From positions 62,001-126,000 of the forward strand of contig NZ_PIPK01000007.1 in assembly GCF_003987335.1 (NCBI RefSeq): a stretch of 64,000 nt of DNA. Direction: 5' to 3'. Positions 9,533-18,724 of the stretch are shown here, one piece after another. The number at the start of each line of letters is the position of its first letter. Positions within the stretch are counted from its first letter, which is position 1. Below the pieces are notes generated by a model, which was not told the DNA's origin, did no database searches, and saw only the letters and a list, made by a program, of their open reading frames with translations. Both the position numbers and the translations under genes were made by a program. The DNA comes from Aliidiomarina maris. GTDB lineage: Bacteria > Pseudomonadota > Gammaproteobacteria > Enterobacterales > Alteromonadaceae.

Positions 9533-11392
9533 ATGCTCGACAGGATTCGTGAGGGCTCTAAAGGCCCCGCAGCAAAGATTATCCTATTTGTGATTATTAT
9601 CACGTTTGCCCTTACTGGTGTAAGCGGCTACTTAGGCGGTGGTAACGAAGATTATGTGGCTGAAGTCAATGGTGAAAAAATTTCACGCATGGACTTTGAC
9701 CGCGCTTACCAAAATGAACGCGCCCGGATGGAAGAGCAGCTTGGTGATTTCTTCGACAACTTGTTGGCCGATGAAAGCTACATGCGTGATTTTCGCCAAG
9801 GCGTGTTGGAGCAACTGATCGAGGAGCGCTTAGCGACCCAGTTTGCACGCGAGCAAGGTTTCCGTCCATCTCCGGAGTCGATTCGCGACAATATTCGCCG
9901 CATGCCTGAGTTCCAGATCGGTGGTCAATTCAACAACGATCGGTATGTCGCTTTGTTGATGAATGCGGGCTTTACCCCTGAGCAATTTCGCGATTATATG
10001 GCCAATGAATTAGGCCGTTCAACTATGTTGTCTGGCATTATGATGTCTGAGTTCATGTTGCCGTCAGAAGCTGAGTATTTCCAGCGTCTGCAAAATCAGC
10101 GTCGCAGTGGTGAATTTTTACGTATTCCAGTAGAAAGTTACACGGATAGTGTAACCGTCAGCGATGAAGAGATTGCCGAGTTTTACGCGCAGAATGAATC
10201 GCGCTTTGAAACTGAAGAGCGCATTCGCGTTGAATATGTAACCCTTGATTTTGATGATGTGCTGGCAACGATAGATGTTTCTGAAGAACAAGCACGCCAG
10301 TTCTACGAGCAAAATACAGCAAACTTCCGTTCACCAGAGCGCCGCGAAATTGCGCATATTCTGGTTGAAGGCGATGACCAAGCCACACGCGAGCGCGCAG
10401 AAGCATTGTTAGCCCGAATTCAACAGGGCGAAGACTTTGCTGAGTTAGCGGCAACTGAATCTGACGACACGTTTAGCGGTAGCGATGGCGGTGAGCTTGG
10501 TCGTTTAGAGCGCGGCATGATCGACCCTGATGTTGAAGATGCTGGCTTTGCCCTTGCACAACAAGGCGACGTATCTGAAATTATACAGTCAGAATTTGGC
10601 TTCCATATTGTCAAACTAACGATGTTACGTGAATCACAAGTTGATGCATTTGACGACGTGCGCGATATGATAGTGACCAACTTACGACGCGAGCGTGCTG
10701 AGCAAGCTTACTTTGAAATGCAACAAGAGTTGTCGCAGATAGCCTTTGAGATGGACAACAGCTTAGAGCCTGCGGCTCAGGCACTAGATCTCGAGATTCA
10801 GGTTAGTGACTGGATTGGTCGTCAAGGCAGTGCCGAATTCGACGACCAGCGCGTGTTGAATGAAATCTTTTCACGCGATGTCGCCCGCGACAACTTAAAT
10901 AGCGAATTGCTTGAAATTGGTGAGCGTAGCTATGTGTTCCGTGCTGCTGAGTATCAACAAGCCAGTGTGATGCCACTTGAAGATGTGCGCGAGCGTATTG
11001 AGCAGACCCTATTGTTACGTAAAGCTCGCGAAGAAGCACAGCAGTTCGCGCAGCAGCTACTCGACGACTACCGTGCTGGTGAGTTACCTGCAGGCGTTGA
11101 TATGGAGTCTTTTGACGCAGTATCACGTTACAGTGACAGTGTCCCAAGCGCAGTAATTAATCAGTTGTTCCGCCTGCCTGTACCAACGGACGGCAGTGTG
11201 TCAGCTGAGATCACTGAGTTACGCGATGGCGATATTGCCATTGTCGCTGTGACGGAAGTGATGGAAGGCGAGGTCGACAGTGACAGCTTGGCGCAAGTGA
11301 CTGAGCAGTTCCAAGCGCGCTATATTGACGCTGCCTATCAAGCCTTTATGGATGCACTGAAAGAACAAGCGTCAATACGTCGCAACCTGTAA
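9533..11392 (+). CDS. ppiD: Periplasmic folding chaperone / peptidyl-prolyl isomerase D
   Basis: Inner-membrane anchored periplasmic chaperone helping newly translocated proteins at the Sec translocon. Residues 1-36 give a short cytoplasmic tail and one membrane segment (AAKIILFVIIITFALTGV). Then comes a SurA-like N-terminal helical domain (about 40-190), a parvulin PpiC domain at about 268-362 (REIAHILVEG to GFHIVKL), and a C-terminal helical domain. 619 residues is typical. Conserved position after hupB. ATG start; weak upstream GAGA. Confidence 0.95.
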   Translation: MLDRIREGSKGPAAKIILFVIIITFALTGVSGYLGGGNEDYVAEVNGEKISRMDFDRAYQNERARMEEQLGDFFDNLLADESYMRDFRQGVLEQLIEERLATQFAREQGFRPSPESIRDNIRRMPEFQIGGQFNNDRYVALLMNAGFTPEQFRDYMANELGRSTMLSGIMMSEFMLPSEAEYFQRLQNQRRSGEFLRIPVESYTDSVTVSDEEIAEFYAQNESRFETEERIRVEYVTLDFDDVLATIDVSEEQARQFYEQNTANFRSPERREIAHILVEGDDQATRERAEALLARIQQGEDFAELAATESDDTFSGSDGGELGRLERGMIDPDVEDAGFALAQQGDVSEIIQSEFGFHIVKLTMLRESQVDAFDDVRDMIVTNLRRERAEQAYFEMQQELSQIAFEMDNSLEPAAQALDLEIQVSDWIGRQGSAEFDDQRVLNEIFSRDVARDNLNSELLEIGERSYVFRAAEYQQASVMPLEDVRERIEQTLLLRKAREEAQQFAQQLLDDYRAGELPAGVDMESFDAVSRYSDSVPSAVINQLFRLPVPTDGSVSAEITELRDGDIAIVAVTEVMEGEVDSDSLAQVTEQFQARYIDAAYQAFMDALKEQASIRRNL

Positions 11393-11416
11393 GTTAAGTC
11401 TTACCATCCAACTGCA

Positions 11417-11456
11417 GCAAAAAAGCCGTACTGAATGAACAGTACGGCTTTTTTAT
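11417..11456. terminator. Bidirectional terminator between ppiD and the VWA operon
   Basis: GCCGTACTG (11425-11433), loop AATGAA, CAGTACGGC (11440-11448), flanked by an A-run on the left and a T-run on the right, so it serves both convergent transcripts. Confidence 0.9.
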
Positions 11457-11486
11457 TGGCGGCGTTAGTCGCTACGAACTGACTGT

Positions 11487-13193
11487 TTAGTTCAAGTACA
11501 AGCTTGGTAACTTCGCATCGGTCGTTGCTTTGGCTGGCTGTTGGTGCAAGCGTTGAATGGCTTGCCACAACTGAGGGCCACCGCGCCAAGGCTCCTTATT
11601 GGCGGCATAGAGAGCATGCTCCAAACCATCTAACGCGTCATGCAGTGCTTGGCTATGCAGCGTATCTGCTAACTGACGCGCGCTTTGGTAGGCGCCTGGG
11701 CGGCTTTGCAACCAGCGTTGTAAAGCTTGATGCGCGGCTTGTGCGTCACTCCCTGCGCAAGCATGTTTAAGGGCTTGGAGCGGCTGTCTGCTACTTTTAG
11801 GTACCTGACCATCAGGCTCAGACACGGCAATAGGGCGCGCCTTTCGATGCTTAGTGGCCCATAGCCACAACGCCGCGGCCAGCGTGACTAACCAAAGGCA
11901 ACCGAAAATCAGGGTGGCCGTGCGCCAATAACCGGGCTCAGATGGCGCTACAATCATTGGTGCCATTGCCGATGGGGGGGGATTATTGGCTTCACCAAGT
12001 TCAGCTTGAGCGAACGGAGATGCCAGTCCACCTGCGGGTTCATGCACTTCAATCTCGCGTGCCGGTATCGTTGCGCTGCGCTGTTGTTGGCGTTCGACGT
12101 CCCACCACTGCACGTCTATGGCTGGAAGCTGAAAAGTCCCTGCGCGTGCGGGAATAATGACGCCGCGAAATTGCGCTTGAGCGAAGCGCTGGCCCTGGCG
12201 GCTGAAGCTGTCGCGTTCAGTGCGTTCAGGGTAATAGCGCATACCTTCAGGCAGCATGATCTCAATATCAGGCAGTTGCTCGTCGCGCACACCTTGAGCG
12301 GTGAGGGTAATGCGACGACTAATCGGTTCGCCGACAATTAAGCGCTGTGAATCATCCCATTCTTCATTCAGCGTCACTTGTTCACTCGGTAGCCAGTGCC
12401 CCTGATAGTTCTGGGGTTGGGCTTGTACATCAATGTCTATATCGGCTGCCAATGCGCTGACCGTTTGCGGACGACTAAACGTTGCAAAAGAGCGGCTTGT
12501 GTTATCTCGGATCTGACCGTCAAAACGGCTACCTTGAATGCTCAGCGGCCCGCTGCGACGTGGGGTGATAAAATACGTGCGCGTAATCACGCGATAGCGT
12601 TGGCCATCAATGATGTCTTGACGGTCTTCGTCATTACTGGCTTGCTGAATATCCGCATGCTCAACTTCAGGTGGGCTAATGCTACCGCTTTCCAGGGTTT
12701 GCGCGATATGTAAGCGCACGGTGTAGCGAACCTGCTGCTGCACATAAGGGGTTTGGTTGTCGACTTCAGCAGTCACAAAGACCGGACCGCGTTGGCTTTC
12801 GCTGTCACCAGGCGCTACCACATCTACCACGATAGGTGAGGTGCGGCGGCCTTCAATCGTGAACGAGGGGATTTCGTATTGCCCAGGGTTACGTGCAATC
12901 AAGGTTAATTGCCAACGGGTTTGGCGGCTCATTTGGCCATTAATCAATTGTGTTGATCGGTCGACAGATGTGGCACCGACGATAAAATGACGCGTCAATG
13001 CGTCACTGCGAAAGGCATTGCGGGGTAAATCGTCATTCGCGGTAATGGTGAGGGTAAAAGATTCGTCCGCAATCACAGGGTTTTTATCGACTTCAGCTCT
13101 GACATCAAAAGCTTCGGCGGGTGCGCCCCACAACAACACCAAAAGTAGCCCTGAATAAATTAACCAGGTTACTTGGGTCAAAGGTAACTTCAT
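11487..13193 (-). CDS. batD: BatD family protein
   Basis: Last gene of the MoxR/VWA operon. The 568-residue protein has a signal peptide (hydrophobic LIYSGLLLVLLWGAPAEA), a long periplasmic part built of beta-rich repeats (FDVRAEVDKNPVIADESFTLTI and later similar modules), one membrane segment near residues 408-430 (TLIFGCLWLVTLAAALWLW) and a cytoplasmic helical tail. BatD proteins accompany BatA/BatB (Bacteroides aerotolerance family) but their biochemical role is unknown. ATG overlaps the stop of the preceding gene by 4 nt, so translation is probably coupled. Confidence 0.85.
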   Translation of the reverse strand: MKLPLTQVTWLIYSGLLLVLLWGAPAEAFDVRAEVDKNPVIADESFTLTITANDDLPRNAFRSDALTRHFIVGATSVDRSTQLINGQMSRQTRWQLTLIARNPGQYEIPSFTIEGRRTSPIVVDVVAPGDSESQRGPVFVTAEVDNQTPYVQQQVRYTVRLHIAQTLESGSISPPEVEHADIQQASNDEDRQDIIDGQRYRVITRTYFITPRRSGPLSIQGSRFDGQIRDNTSRSFATFSRPQTVSALAADIDIDVQAQPQNYQGHWLPSEQVTLNEEWDDSQRLIVGEPISRRITLTAQGVRDEQLPDIEIMLPEGMRYYPERTERDSFSRQGQRFAQAQFRGVIIPARAGTFQLPAIDVQWWDVERQQQRSATIPAREIEVHEPAGGLASPFAQAELGEANNPPPSAMAPMIVAPSEPGYWRTATLIFGCLWLVTLAAALWLWATKHRKARPIAVSEPDGQVPKSSRQPLQALKHACAGSDAQAAHQALQRWLQSRPGAYQSARQLADTLHSQALHDALDGLEHALYAANKEPWRGGPQLWQAIQRLHQQPAKATTDAKLPSLYLN

Positions 13194-15073
13194 GGGCGGC
13201 GTACTCCTCGCGGTAACTGAGATTGCTGGCGGCGTTCGGCTTCACTACGCATGCGGTTGCGCAGTAAAGTCGCCGGGTCATTTTGCACGCGGCGGAGTAA
13301 TTGCTCCAGTTCAGCGCGCTCTTCATCACTTAAATCATCGTCGGCTAAAGCACTTTCAAGCATAGCGCTGGCCTCGGCATTATCTGCGTCCTGTGGCTCA
13401 TCCGCACCTTGCTGTTGCACTTCCTGGGATTCAGCCTCGTCGCCATTATCAGCGTCTTGTTCATTTGTCATATCGTCGGCGCCGTCTTCTTGGGCATCGC
13501 CTTGGGCTTCGTCTTCAGCTTGCTGCGAATCCTGTTGGTCATCCCCTTGAGTGTCGTCCCCTTGAGTGTCGTCCCCTTGATTGTCACCTGAGTCGGGCTG
13601 ACTAGCTTGGTCACTGTTGTCGCCCTGACTGTCATCATTTGGTTGTGACTCAGACTCTTGTTGTTGTAGCAACTGTTCAATCAGTGCTGCGTTCTCCTCG
13701 GCTTCAGGCCAATCTGGACGGGCAGCCAAGGCTTGCTGAAAAGCATTCAGCGAGGCTTCAAGCTCACCTAACTGCGCGAGGGTATTGCCTTGGTTAAACC
13801 AGCGCTCAGGGCTGGCCGGAGCCTGCTCATATGCCTCTGCCGCGGCCCCATAATTACCGCCACGGTAATAGGCATTGCCACGTAGCATCGGGTTTTGAGC
13901 CAGTCGTGCAGCGCGTTCATAGTCACCTGCGTCAAACGCTTGCTGGGCACGCTGCTGCTGATTATAAAACGGTCGGGCTAGTCGATTCGTTACACTTGGA
14001 TTATCTGTGTTAGCGCCTGAATTTGGCGCGCTGGCGAGTGCAGTGCTTGGGAACAGCAGCATACTGCAAAAGCCAATGCCGGCGATACTGAGCAATACAC
14101 CGCGACGCATCACCAGCACTGCTAAAGGCACCAGCAGCCAGGCTAAATAGGGGCCTCGGTCGCGCCATTGGTCTGCACTGTCCTGATATTGCTCATCTTC
14201 CACGCTGTTCTGCCAAGCACCTTGGCCAACTAAGTGATCGATGTCACTCTGATCAGCACGTAACGCTGCGTAACGACCATTATATTCGCGCGTTAGACGT
14301 TGAAATAAGGAACTATTTAACTGCGCCATCGCAAGGCGGCCCAATTCATCGCGCAACATGTCACCAGAGCTGAGGCGAATTGGGCTGCGCTCCTCGTTGC
14401 CCGCCACTAAAGCAGATACGCGATGTCCTTTACCACGCAGAAAACTGCGTATCTCTTGGTAGTCGTCCAGACGCATACCAGCGCTTAACCAGTAAATTTC
14501 TGCATTCGCGTAGCCTGCGTCAACCACCATGCGGTGCGCTTCTTGAAATGCACGCACAGGATAATTGCCCGCAACGGGCATAATTTCCGGACTTAAAGCC
14601 GGCAGCATCCCTTGAATATTGGCATGGTCGCGCGTCAATGGAGATAGCGCAAATGCATCCCCAGCATAGGCAATCAGGCCAATTTGGGCGTCCTCAAGCT
14701 CGGCAATCAAATCAAGGGCTTTGAAGCGTAAACGTGTCAGTCGGTCTGGACCAATATCGGTGGCCCGCGTATTCAAGCTCATATCCATGATGACAATAGC
14801 GTTACGTTCGGTTTGAAATGTGGGTGTCGGTAGTCGCTCCCAGGCCGGCCCAGCCAAGGCGACACAGGTAATCACCCACGCACTTGCCAACATCGCAAAC
14901 CAACGTCCACTCGGCGCGTCTTGCTGCGCGAGTAAGCGCTGACTTAAGTGTGGAGCCAGTACTTGGTGCCAACCTGAACTTTGTTTAAATAGACGCCACA
15001 ACCAAGGACTTAAGACTATGAGTAGAGCAATCCCGATTAGCCACCAAGGGCGTAAAAAATGAAAGGCTTCCAT
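13190..15073 (-). CDS. BatB-like VWA membrane protein fused to TPR repeats and an acidic tail
   Basis: 627 residues. Two N-terminal membrane helices, a von Willebrand factor A domain (from about residue 92), another membrane segment near 310, a BatC-like TPR block (YYRGGNYGAAAEAYEQA, then WFNQGNTLAQLGELEASLNAF), a long low-complexity Asp/Gln/Glu-rich linker and a basic C-terminus. The metal-binding MIDAS motif reads D97-M-S99-L-N101, i.e. DxSxN instead of DxSxS. Start at the ATG at 15073, whose first A is shared with the stop of the preceding gene (TAATG) and which has GGGGG upstream; an upstream start would add 36 unlikely residues. Confidence 0.85.
   Translation of the reverse strand: MEAFHFLRPWWLIGIALLIVLSPWLWRLFKQSSGWHQVLAPHLSQRLLAQQDAPSGRWFAMLASAWVITCVALAGPAWERLPTPTFQTERNAIVIMDMSLNTRATDIGPDRLTRLRFKALDLIAELEDAQIGLIAYAGDAFALSPLTRDHANIQGMLPALSPEIMPVAGNYPVRAFQEAHRMVVDAGYANAEIYWLSAGMRLDDYQEIRSFLRGKGHRVSALVAGNEERSPIRLSSGDMLRDELGRLAMAQLNSSLFQRLTREYNGRYAALRADQSDIDHLVGQGAWQNSVEDEQYQDSADQWRDRGPYLAWLLVPLAVLVMRRGVLLSIAGIGFCSMLLFPSTALASAPNSGANTDNPSVTNRLARPFYNQQQRAQQAFDAGDYERAARLAQNPMLRGNAYYRGGNYGAAAEAYEQAPASPERWFNQGNTLAQLGELEASLNAFQQALAARPDWPEAEENAALIEQLLQQQESESQPNDDSQGDNSDQASQPDSGDNQGDDTQGDDTQGDDQQDSQQAEDEAQGDAQEDGADDMTNEQDADNGDEAESQEVQQQGADEPQDADNAEASAMLESALADDDLSDEERAELEQLLRRVQNDPATLLRNRMRSEAERRQQSQLPRGVRRP
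13537..13580. repeat. 15-bp tandem repeats in the acidic linker of the BatB-like gene
   Basis: The unit GTGTCGTCCCCTTGA occurs twice in a row (13551-13565 and 13566-13580) after a partial copy at 13537-13550. It encodes repeated Q-G-D-D-T on the minus strand; copy number may vary. Confidence 0.8.
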
Positions 15074-16089
15074 TATTCCCCCTGTTGCCATGAAGTCAGT
15101 TGAGCTTGGTGGCGCCGGTGTCGCCATAGCCTCAGGGCCAACGCCGACAGTAATAAACCAAAACCGAAGGCCATCGGCCAATGCGCCAAAGAGGTTTGTG
15201 GCCGCAAGCGCTGACTGTCATCCGCTATCGGCTCTAACTCGTCTATCAAACGGTAAATATCGCGCATTTCCTGTTCGTTCCGTGCACGAAAGTATTGCCC
15301 ACCCGTACTCTGGGCGACGGCACGAAGAAAGTCTTCGTCCATCTCAGCACTTGGGTCGATACGTCGTTCGCCAAACAGACCTTGTACGATCATTTCATCC
15401 GACCCTATGCCAATCGTATGCATTCTCACGTTACTGTTGGCAGCCAGCCGCAGGGCTTGCTCAGCATTGATTTGACCGGTATTGATCATGCCATCGGTGA
15501 GCATCAGTACCACAGGTGGCTCGCTTTCACTGTCGTGCATAGTGGATATCGACAGCGCGATGGCGTCACCTAAGGCCGTACGTTGCCCGGCTAAACCAAT
15601 TTGCGCTTCGCGCGCAAGTTGCGCCAAGGCATTCAAATCCCGGGTCAATGGCGAATACACGTACGCGTTGTCTGCGTATACAATCAGGCCAATTCTGTCG
15701 CCTTGGCGGCGCTCAATAAATTCCGCCAAAATATGGTGAGCGGCCTGTAAGCGCGTCACCTGCCGCCCGTTGTAGGTCATGTCGTCCGCTTGCATACTGC
15801 CGGATAAGTCCAGCGCAATCATCATTTCACGGCGCTCGGTGGTGACGGTGACAGGTTCACCCAACCAGCGCGGTTGTGCCAGGGTTGCCACCAATGCAAG
15901 CCAAATGCAGGTTGGGAGCAGCCAGCGTTTTAGTAGTGCAGGTTGACGTACTTGGCGCGGGCCAATAAAGCGCGCTGCTTTGGGTAACGCTAAAGGTGCT
16001 TGGGTGTGGGCTGCACTTGGCAGTAGCAGGCGCACTATCCAAGGCAATGGGAGCAACAGCCATGCCCAAACTAAAGCAAATTCAAACAT
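15073..16089 (-). CDS. BatA-like VWA membrane protein
   Basis: 338-residue inner-membrane protein with two N-terminal hydrophobic segments, a VWA domain and a C-terminal membrane segment (WPMAFGFGLLLSALAL). The MIDAS motif is intact: D94-L-S96-G-S98, with later Thr in VVLMLTDGMINTGQ. BatA/BatB are thought to bind metal-dependent protein partners and to be worked on by the MoxR ATPase of the same operon. Start set at the ATG at 16089, which overlaps the end of the DUF4381 gene by 8 nt and has AGG upstream. Confidence 0.85.
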   Translation of the reverse strand: MFEFALVWAWLLLPLPWIVRLLLPSAAHTQAPLALPKAARFIGPRQVRQPALLKRWLLPTCIWLALVATLAQPRWLGEPVTVTTERREMMIALDLSGSMQADDMTYNGRQVTRLQAAHHILAEFIERRQGDRIGLIVYADNAYVYSPLTRDLNALAQLAREAQIGLAGQRTALGDAIALSISTMHDSESEPPVVLMLTDGMINTGQINAEQALRLAANSNVRMHTIGIGSDEMIVQGLFGERRIDPSAEMDEDFLRAVAQSTGGQYFRARNEQEMRDIYRLIDELEPIADDSQRLRPQTSLAHWPMAFGFGLLLSALALRLWRHRRHQAQLTSWQQGE

Positions 16090-16561
16090 TTGCCACCTCA
16101 CGCTTAAATTGTGGTTGGGCAAGTTGCCACCATTTCAAAGACCATGCGTGGTAGGCCTCCACCAGCGCCGGGTTTTGGGGCTGGTACTGCGCTTCAATCA
16201 AAGGTGTGAGCTGTTCACCTAAAAGGGCGCGTTGAGAATCCGGCAGGTGAGATAACAATAGTGCTGACCACTGATTGCTGGAAAGCTGAGCGATGCTGGT
16301 GCGCGAGTGTTTGAGCATAAGCACTTGTTTTAAGCGTAAACTCACCTCACTGATAGAGGCTGGCGGTGACGTCAATAGTTGATTAACTGCGCGCATGCCC
16401 CGGCGACGCTTGAGATAGCGCACTAACAGAATAGTTGCAACGATGGCGAGACTGAATAGCGCAACGATGAGTAGCCACCAGCCCCAAGCTAATGGCCACC
16501 AACCCGCAGTGGTTTGGGTTACAATATCGTGTAACGGTAGTTCATTCGATGTTGTTGACAT
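16082..16561 (-). CDS. DUF4381 family membrane protein
   Basis: 159 residues: a short periplasmic or luminal N-terminus (LPLHDIVTQT), one strong membrane segment (WWLLIVALFSLAIVATILL), a basic stretch RYLKRRRG, then a cytoplasmic helical domain. This is the DUF4381 layout, which regularly sits between the DUF58 and VWA genes in such operons. Function unknown. The start ATG shares its A with the stop of the DUF58 gene (TAATG). Confidence 0.75.
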   Translation of the reverse strand: MSTTSNELPLHDIVTQTTAGWWPLAWGWWLLIVALFSLAIVATILLVRYLKRRRGMRAVNQLLTSPPASISEVSLRLKQVLMLKHSRTSIAQLSSNQWSALLLSHLPDSQRALLGEQLTPLIEAQYQPQNPALVEAYHAWSLKWWQLAQPQFKREVANV

Positions 16562-17535
16562 TAGCTCAGCGCCTCGCGTTGCAGTGACAGCGGCGTTGCG
16601 GCGTCAATCAGTAAACTTGGAATACGTGCCTGTTGTAACATATCTTGGCGCTGTTGCAGCCAATCGCCGGCTTGGCGCTGGTACAGCGCATTAGTGCGGC
16701 TGTCACCTAACCAGAAATCACGGATAAAATCATCGTCTTTGGCTTGTACCCGGGTTGCTGCAACATTGGGCAGCCGCAACTCCAGCGGGTCAGTTAAGAT
16801 AATGGCTTGTACGGAATTGTGCGCACTTAAGCTGCGCAAATCCTGAATGCTGCGGGCATTCAGGTAATGAAAGTCGCTAATCAGGAACACTTGGGCGCCG
16901 GTTTTTACTAACTGGCGTAAGCGCTGAAGGTTAGCCTGAAAGGTGGTTGCATCCCCGCTGATCGACGCTTGTTGTGGCGCACCTTGATGCGCTGCTACCA
17001 GCTCGTGCAATAAGCGTAATACGCCTTTGTCCCGAGCCATCGGCTTGACCTCACTGTGCTTGCTGTCGTTAAACACCAAACCGCCGACCCGATCACCACG
17101 GTAGGCGTAGCGCCAAGCTAAATTAGCGGTGACATGTGCCGCTTGTACCGATTTATATAGCAGCTGGCTACCAAAATACATGCTCGGGCTGAAGTCAACG
17201 AAGAAAAACACCGGGCGCTCTTTTTCTTCGCGATACAGCTTGGTGTGGGTTTGCCCGGTGCGTGCGGTTACGCGCCAATCAATCGCTCGAATATCATCGC
17301 CTGCCTGATAATGACGCACTTCATCAAACTCCATGCCGCGCCCTTTGGTCTTGCTTAACTGATTACCGGAGCGACCACGCGCAGGTGTGCGCCTGCCCGT
17401 GGGTAATTTATGACTGCGTTGCAGTCGATATTGCAGTAGCTCCGCTAAAGCAAGACTATAGCCAGATGCCTGCAGGTGTTGCAGCCATTGGCTCGGGTTG
17501 CTCGGCAGTGTGGTTGGGGTAGGTTTATTTAACAT
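16561..17535 (-). CDS. DUF58 protein (VWA-like)
   Basis: 324-residue soluble protein. It carries the DUF58 signature GMEFDEVRHYQAGDDIRAID followed by WRVTARTG at about residues 67-94, then a VWA-like fold with an intact MIDAS (D114-F-S116-P-S118). DUF58 proteins are near-constant partners of MoxR ATPases. ATG preceded by AAGGTG; 44 nt after the MoxR gene. Confidence 0.85.
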   Translation of the reverse strand: MLNKPTPTTLPSNPSQWLQHLQASGYSLALAELLQYRLQRSHKLPTGRRTPARGRSGNQLSKTKGRGMEFDEVRHYQAGDDIRAIDWRVTARTGQTHTKLYREEKERPVFFFVDFSPSMYFGSQLLYKSVQAAHVTANLAWRYAYRGDRVGGLVFNDSKHSEVKPMARDKGVLRLLHELVAAHQGAPQQASISGDATTFQANLQRLRQLVKTGAQVFLISDFHYLNARSIQDLRSLSAHNSVQAIILTDPLELRLPNVAATRVQAKDDDFIRDFWLGDSRTNALYQRQAGDWLQQRQDMLQQARIPSLLIDAATPLSLQREALS

Positions 17536-17579
17536 AGCACCTTAAATTATCTACAACTGGGCGTACACATTGAATGCCG

Positions 17580-18536
17580 TTAAGGCGCAGGCACAAGTTC
17601 AAGAATCTTGTCTAACACTTGATTGGCGCTAATACCGTCCGCTTCTGCTTGATAGCTTAAAATCAGGCGGTGGCGCAACACATTATGTGCCATCGCGGCA
17701 ATATCTTCTGGGGTGACAAATTCACGACCTAACAGCCAAGCCCGGGCTCGCGCACAGCGTTCCAGTGCAATCGATGCGCGCGGGCTCACCCCGAAGTCAA
17801 TCCAACTGGCGAGCTTATCATCATAAGCTTGTGGCTTACGCGTCGCCATGATCAACTGAACCAAGTAGTGCTCAACTGCGTCTTCCATATGCAGGCTTAG
17901 ACAGGCTTGGCGGGCGGCAAAAATGGCATTCTGGCTTAATGGCTGTGGCATCTGGCTTTCACCCTGAATCGACTCATTGCGGGTTAAGCGCAGAATCTGC
18001 TGTTCAGTTTCCGCATCGGGGTAGTCTAATTCTAAATGCAGTAAAAAGCGGTCGAGTTGCGCTTCAGGCAATGGGTACGTGCCTTCTTGCTCAATTGGGT
18101 TTTGGGTGGCCATGACAGTGAATAGGGCAGGTAACGGGTAAGTACGCTTACCTACAGTAATTTGACGTTCGGCCATTGCTTCTAATAGCGCTGATTGCAC
18201 TTTGGCTGGCGCACGGTTGATTTCGTCAGCCAACACTAAGTGGTGAAACAATGGCCCGCGTTGAAATTTAAACTCGCCAGTCTCAGGGCGATAAATGTCC
18301 GTACCAGTGAGGTCAGCAGGCAGTAAATCTGGGGTAAATTGAATGCGGTGGAAGTCCGCCTCTATACCTTTCGCCAAGGCATTCACTGCTCGGGTTTTAG
18401 CTAAGCCCGGCGGACCCTCTACCAGTAGGTGACCGTCGGCTAAAAGTGCGATAAGAAGATGTTCAACCAACTCGGGCTGGCCGATGACTTGGCTGTTTAG
18501 AAAATCGCGTAACTGTCGAAAGGCGTGAACTGCCAT
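17580..18536 (-). CDS. MoxR family AAA+ ATPase
   Basis: First gene of the operon; 318 residues. Walker A GPPGLAKT is at 41-48, Walker B VLADEINRAP near 103-112, sensor ATQNPIEQEGTYPLPEAQLDRF follows, then the lid domain. MoxR ATPases act as chaperones that assemble or activate VWA-containing partners, and all the likely partners (DUF58, BatA, BatB) are encoded directly downstream. Start ATG with AGGAG 11 nt upstream. Confidence 0.92.
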   Translation of the reverse strand: MAVHAFRQLRDFLNSQVIGQPELVEHLLIALLADGHLLVEGPPGLAKTRAVNALAKGIEADFHRIQFTPDLLPADLTGTDIYRPETGEFKFQRGPLFHHLVLADEINRAPAKVQSALLEAMAERQITVGKRTYPLPALFTVMATQNPIEQEGTYPLPEAQLDRFLLHLELDYPDAETEQQILRLTRNESIQGESQMPQPLSQNAIFAARQACLSLHMEDAVEHYLVQLIMATRKPQAYDDKLASWIDFGVSPRASIALERCARARAWLLGREFVTPEDIAAMAHNVLRHRLILSYQAEADGISANQVLDKILELVPAP

Positions 18537-18646
18537 GCTGGATGCTACTCCTGATTTAAGTAAGTTCGTCTATGCTGTAATGGACACTCTGATGCCAAAT
18601 TACACCGATAGTTCTGCTATAAGGGCAGTCTACCTAAAATCAAAGG

Positions 18647-18675
18647 TTTAATTCTGCTAAATTTGACGTTAGAAT
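18647..18675 (+). promoter_or_regulatory. Possible fadI promoter
   Basis: TTTAAT (18647-18652), 17-nt spacer and TAGAAT (18670-18675). The -35 is weak. If used, transcription would begin just before the FadR operator. Confidence 0.3.
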
Positions 18676-18690
18676 CGATTAATTATTTCG

Positions 18691-18701
18691 TGGTCTGACC
18701 A
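18691..18701 (+). promoter_or_regulatory. FadR operator upstream of fadI
   Basis: The sequence TGGTCTGACCA is a perfect match to the TGGTCnGACCA core bound by the GntR-family regulator FadR in E. coli. It lies 23 nt before the fadI start and downstream of the likely promoter, where bound FadR would block transcription until acyl-CoA releases it. Confidence 0.75.
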
Positions 18702-18724
18702 GCAAGCCGAGCTAGGGGAGTTCT

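Noticed and set aside
9328..9603. Minus-strand ORF ending GGVDGTRTRDPRRDRPVF
   Set aside because: It is the antisense reading of tRNA-Asp, a common false protein, and continues into the ppiD leader without a ribosome-binding site.
13251..13550. Plus-strand Ser/Ala-rich ORF
   Set aside because: Mirror of the acidic low-complexity linker of the BatB-like gene; codon pattern belongs to the minus strand.
15074..15181. N-terminal extension of the BatB-like protein
   Set aside because: Overlaps the BatA-like gene, is not hydrophobic like the true start, and a better ribosome-binding site precedes 15073.
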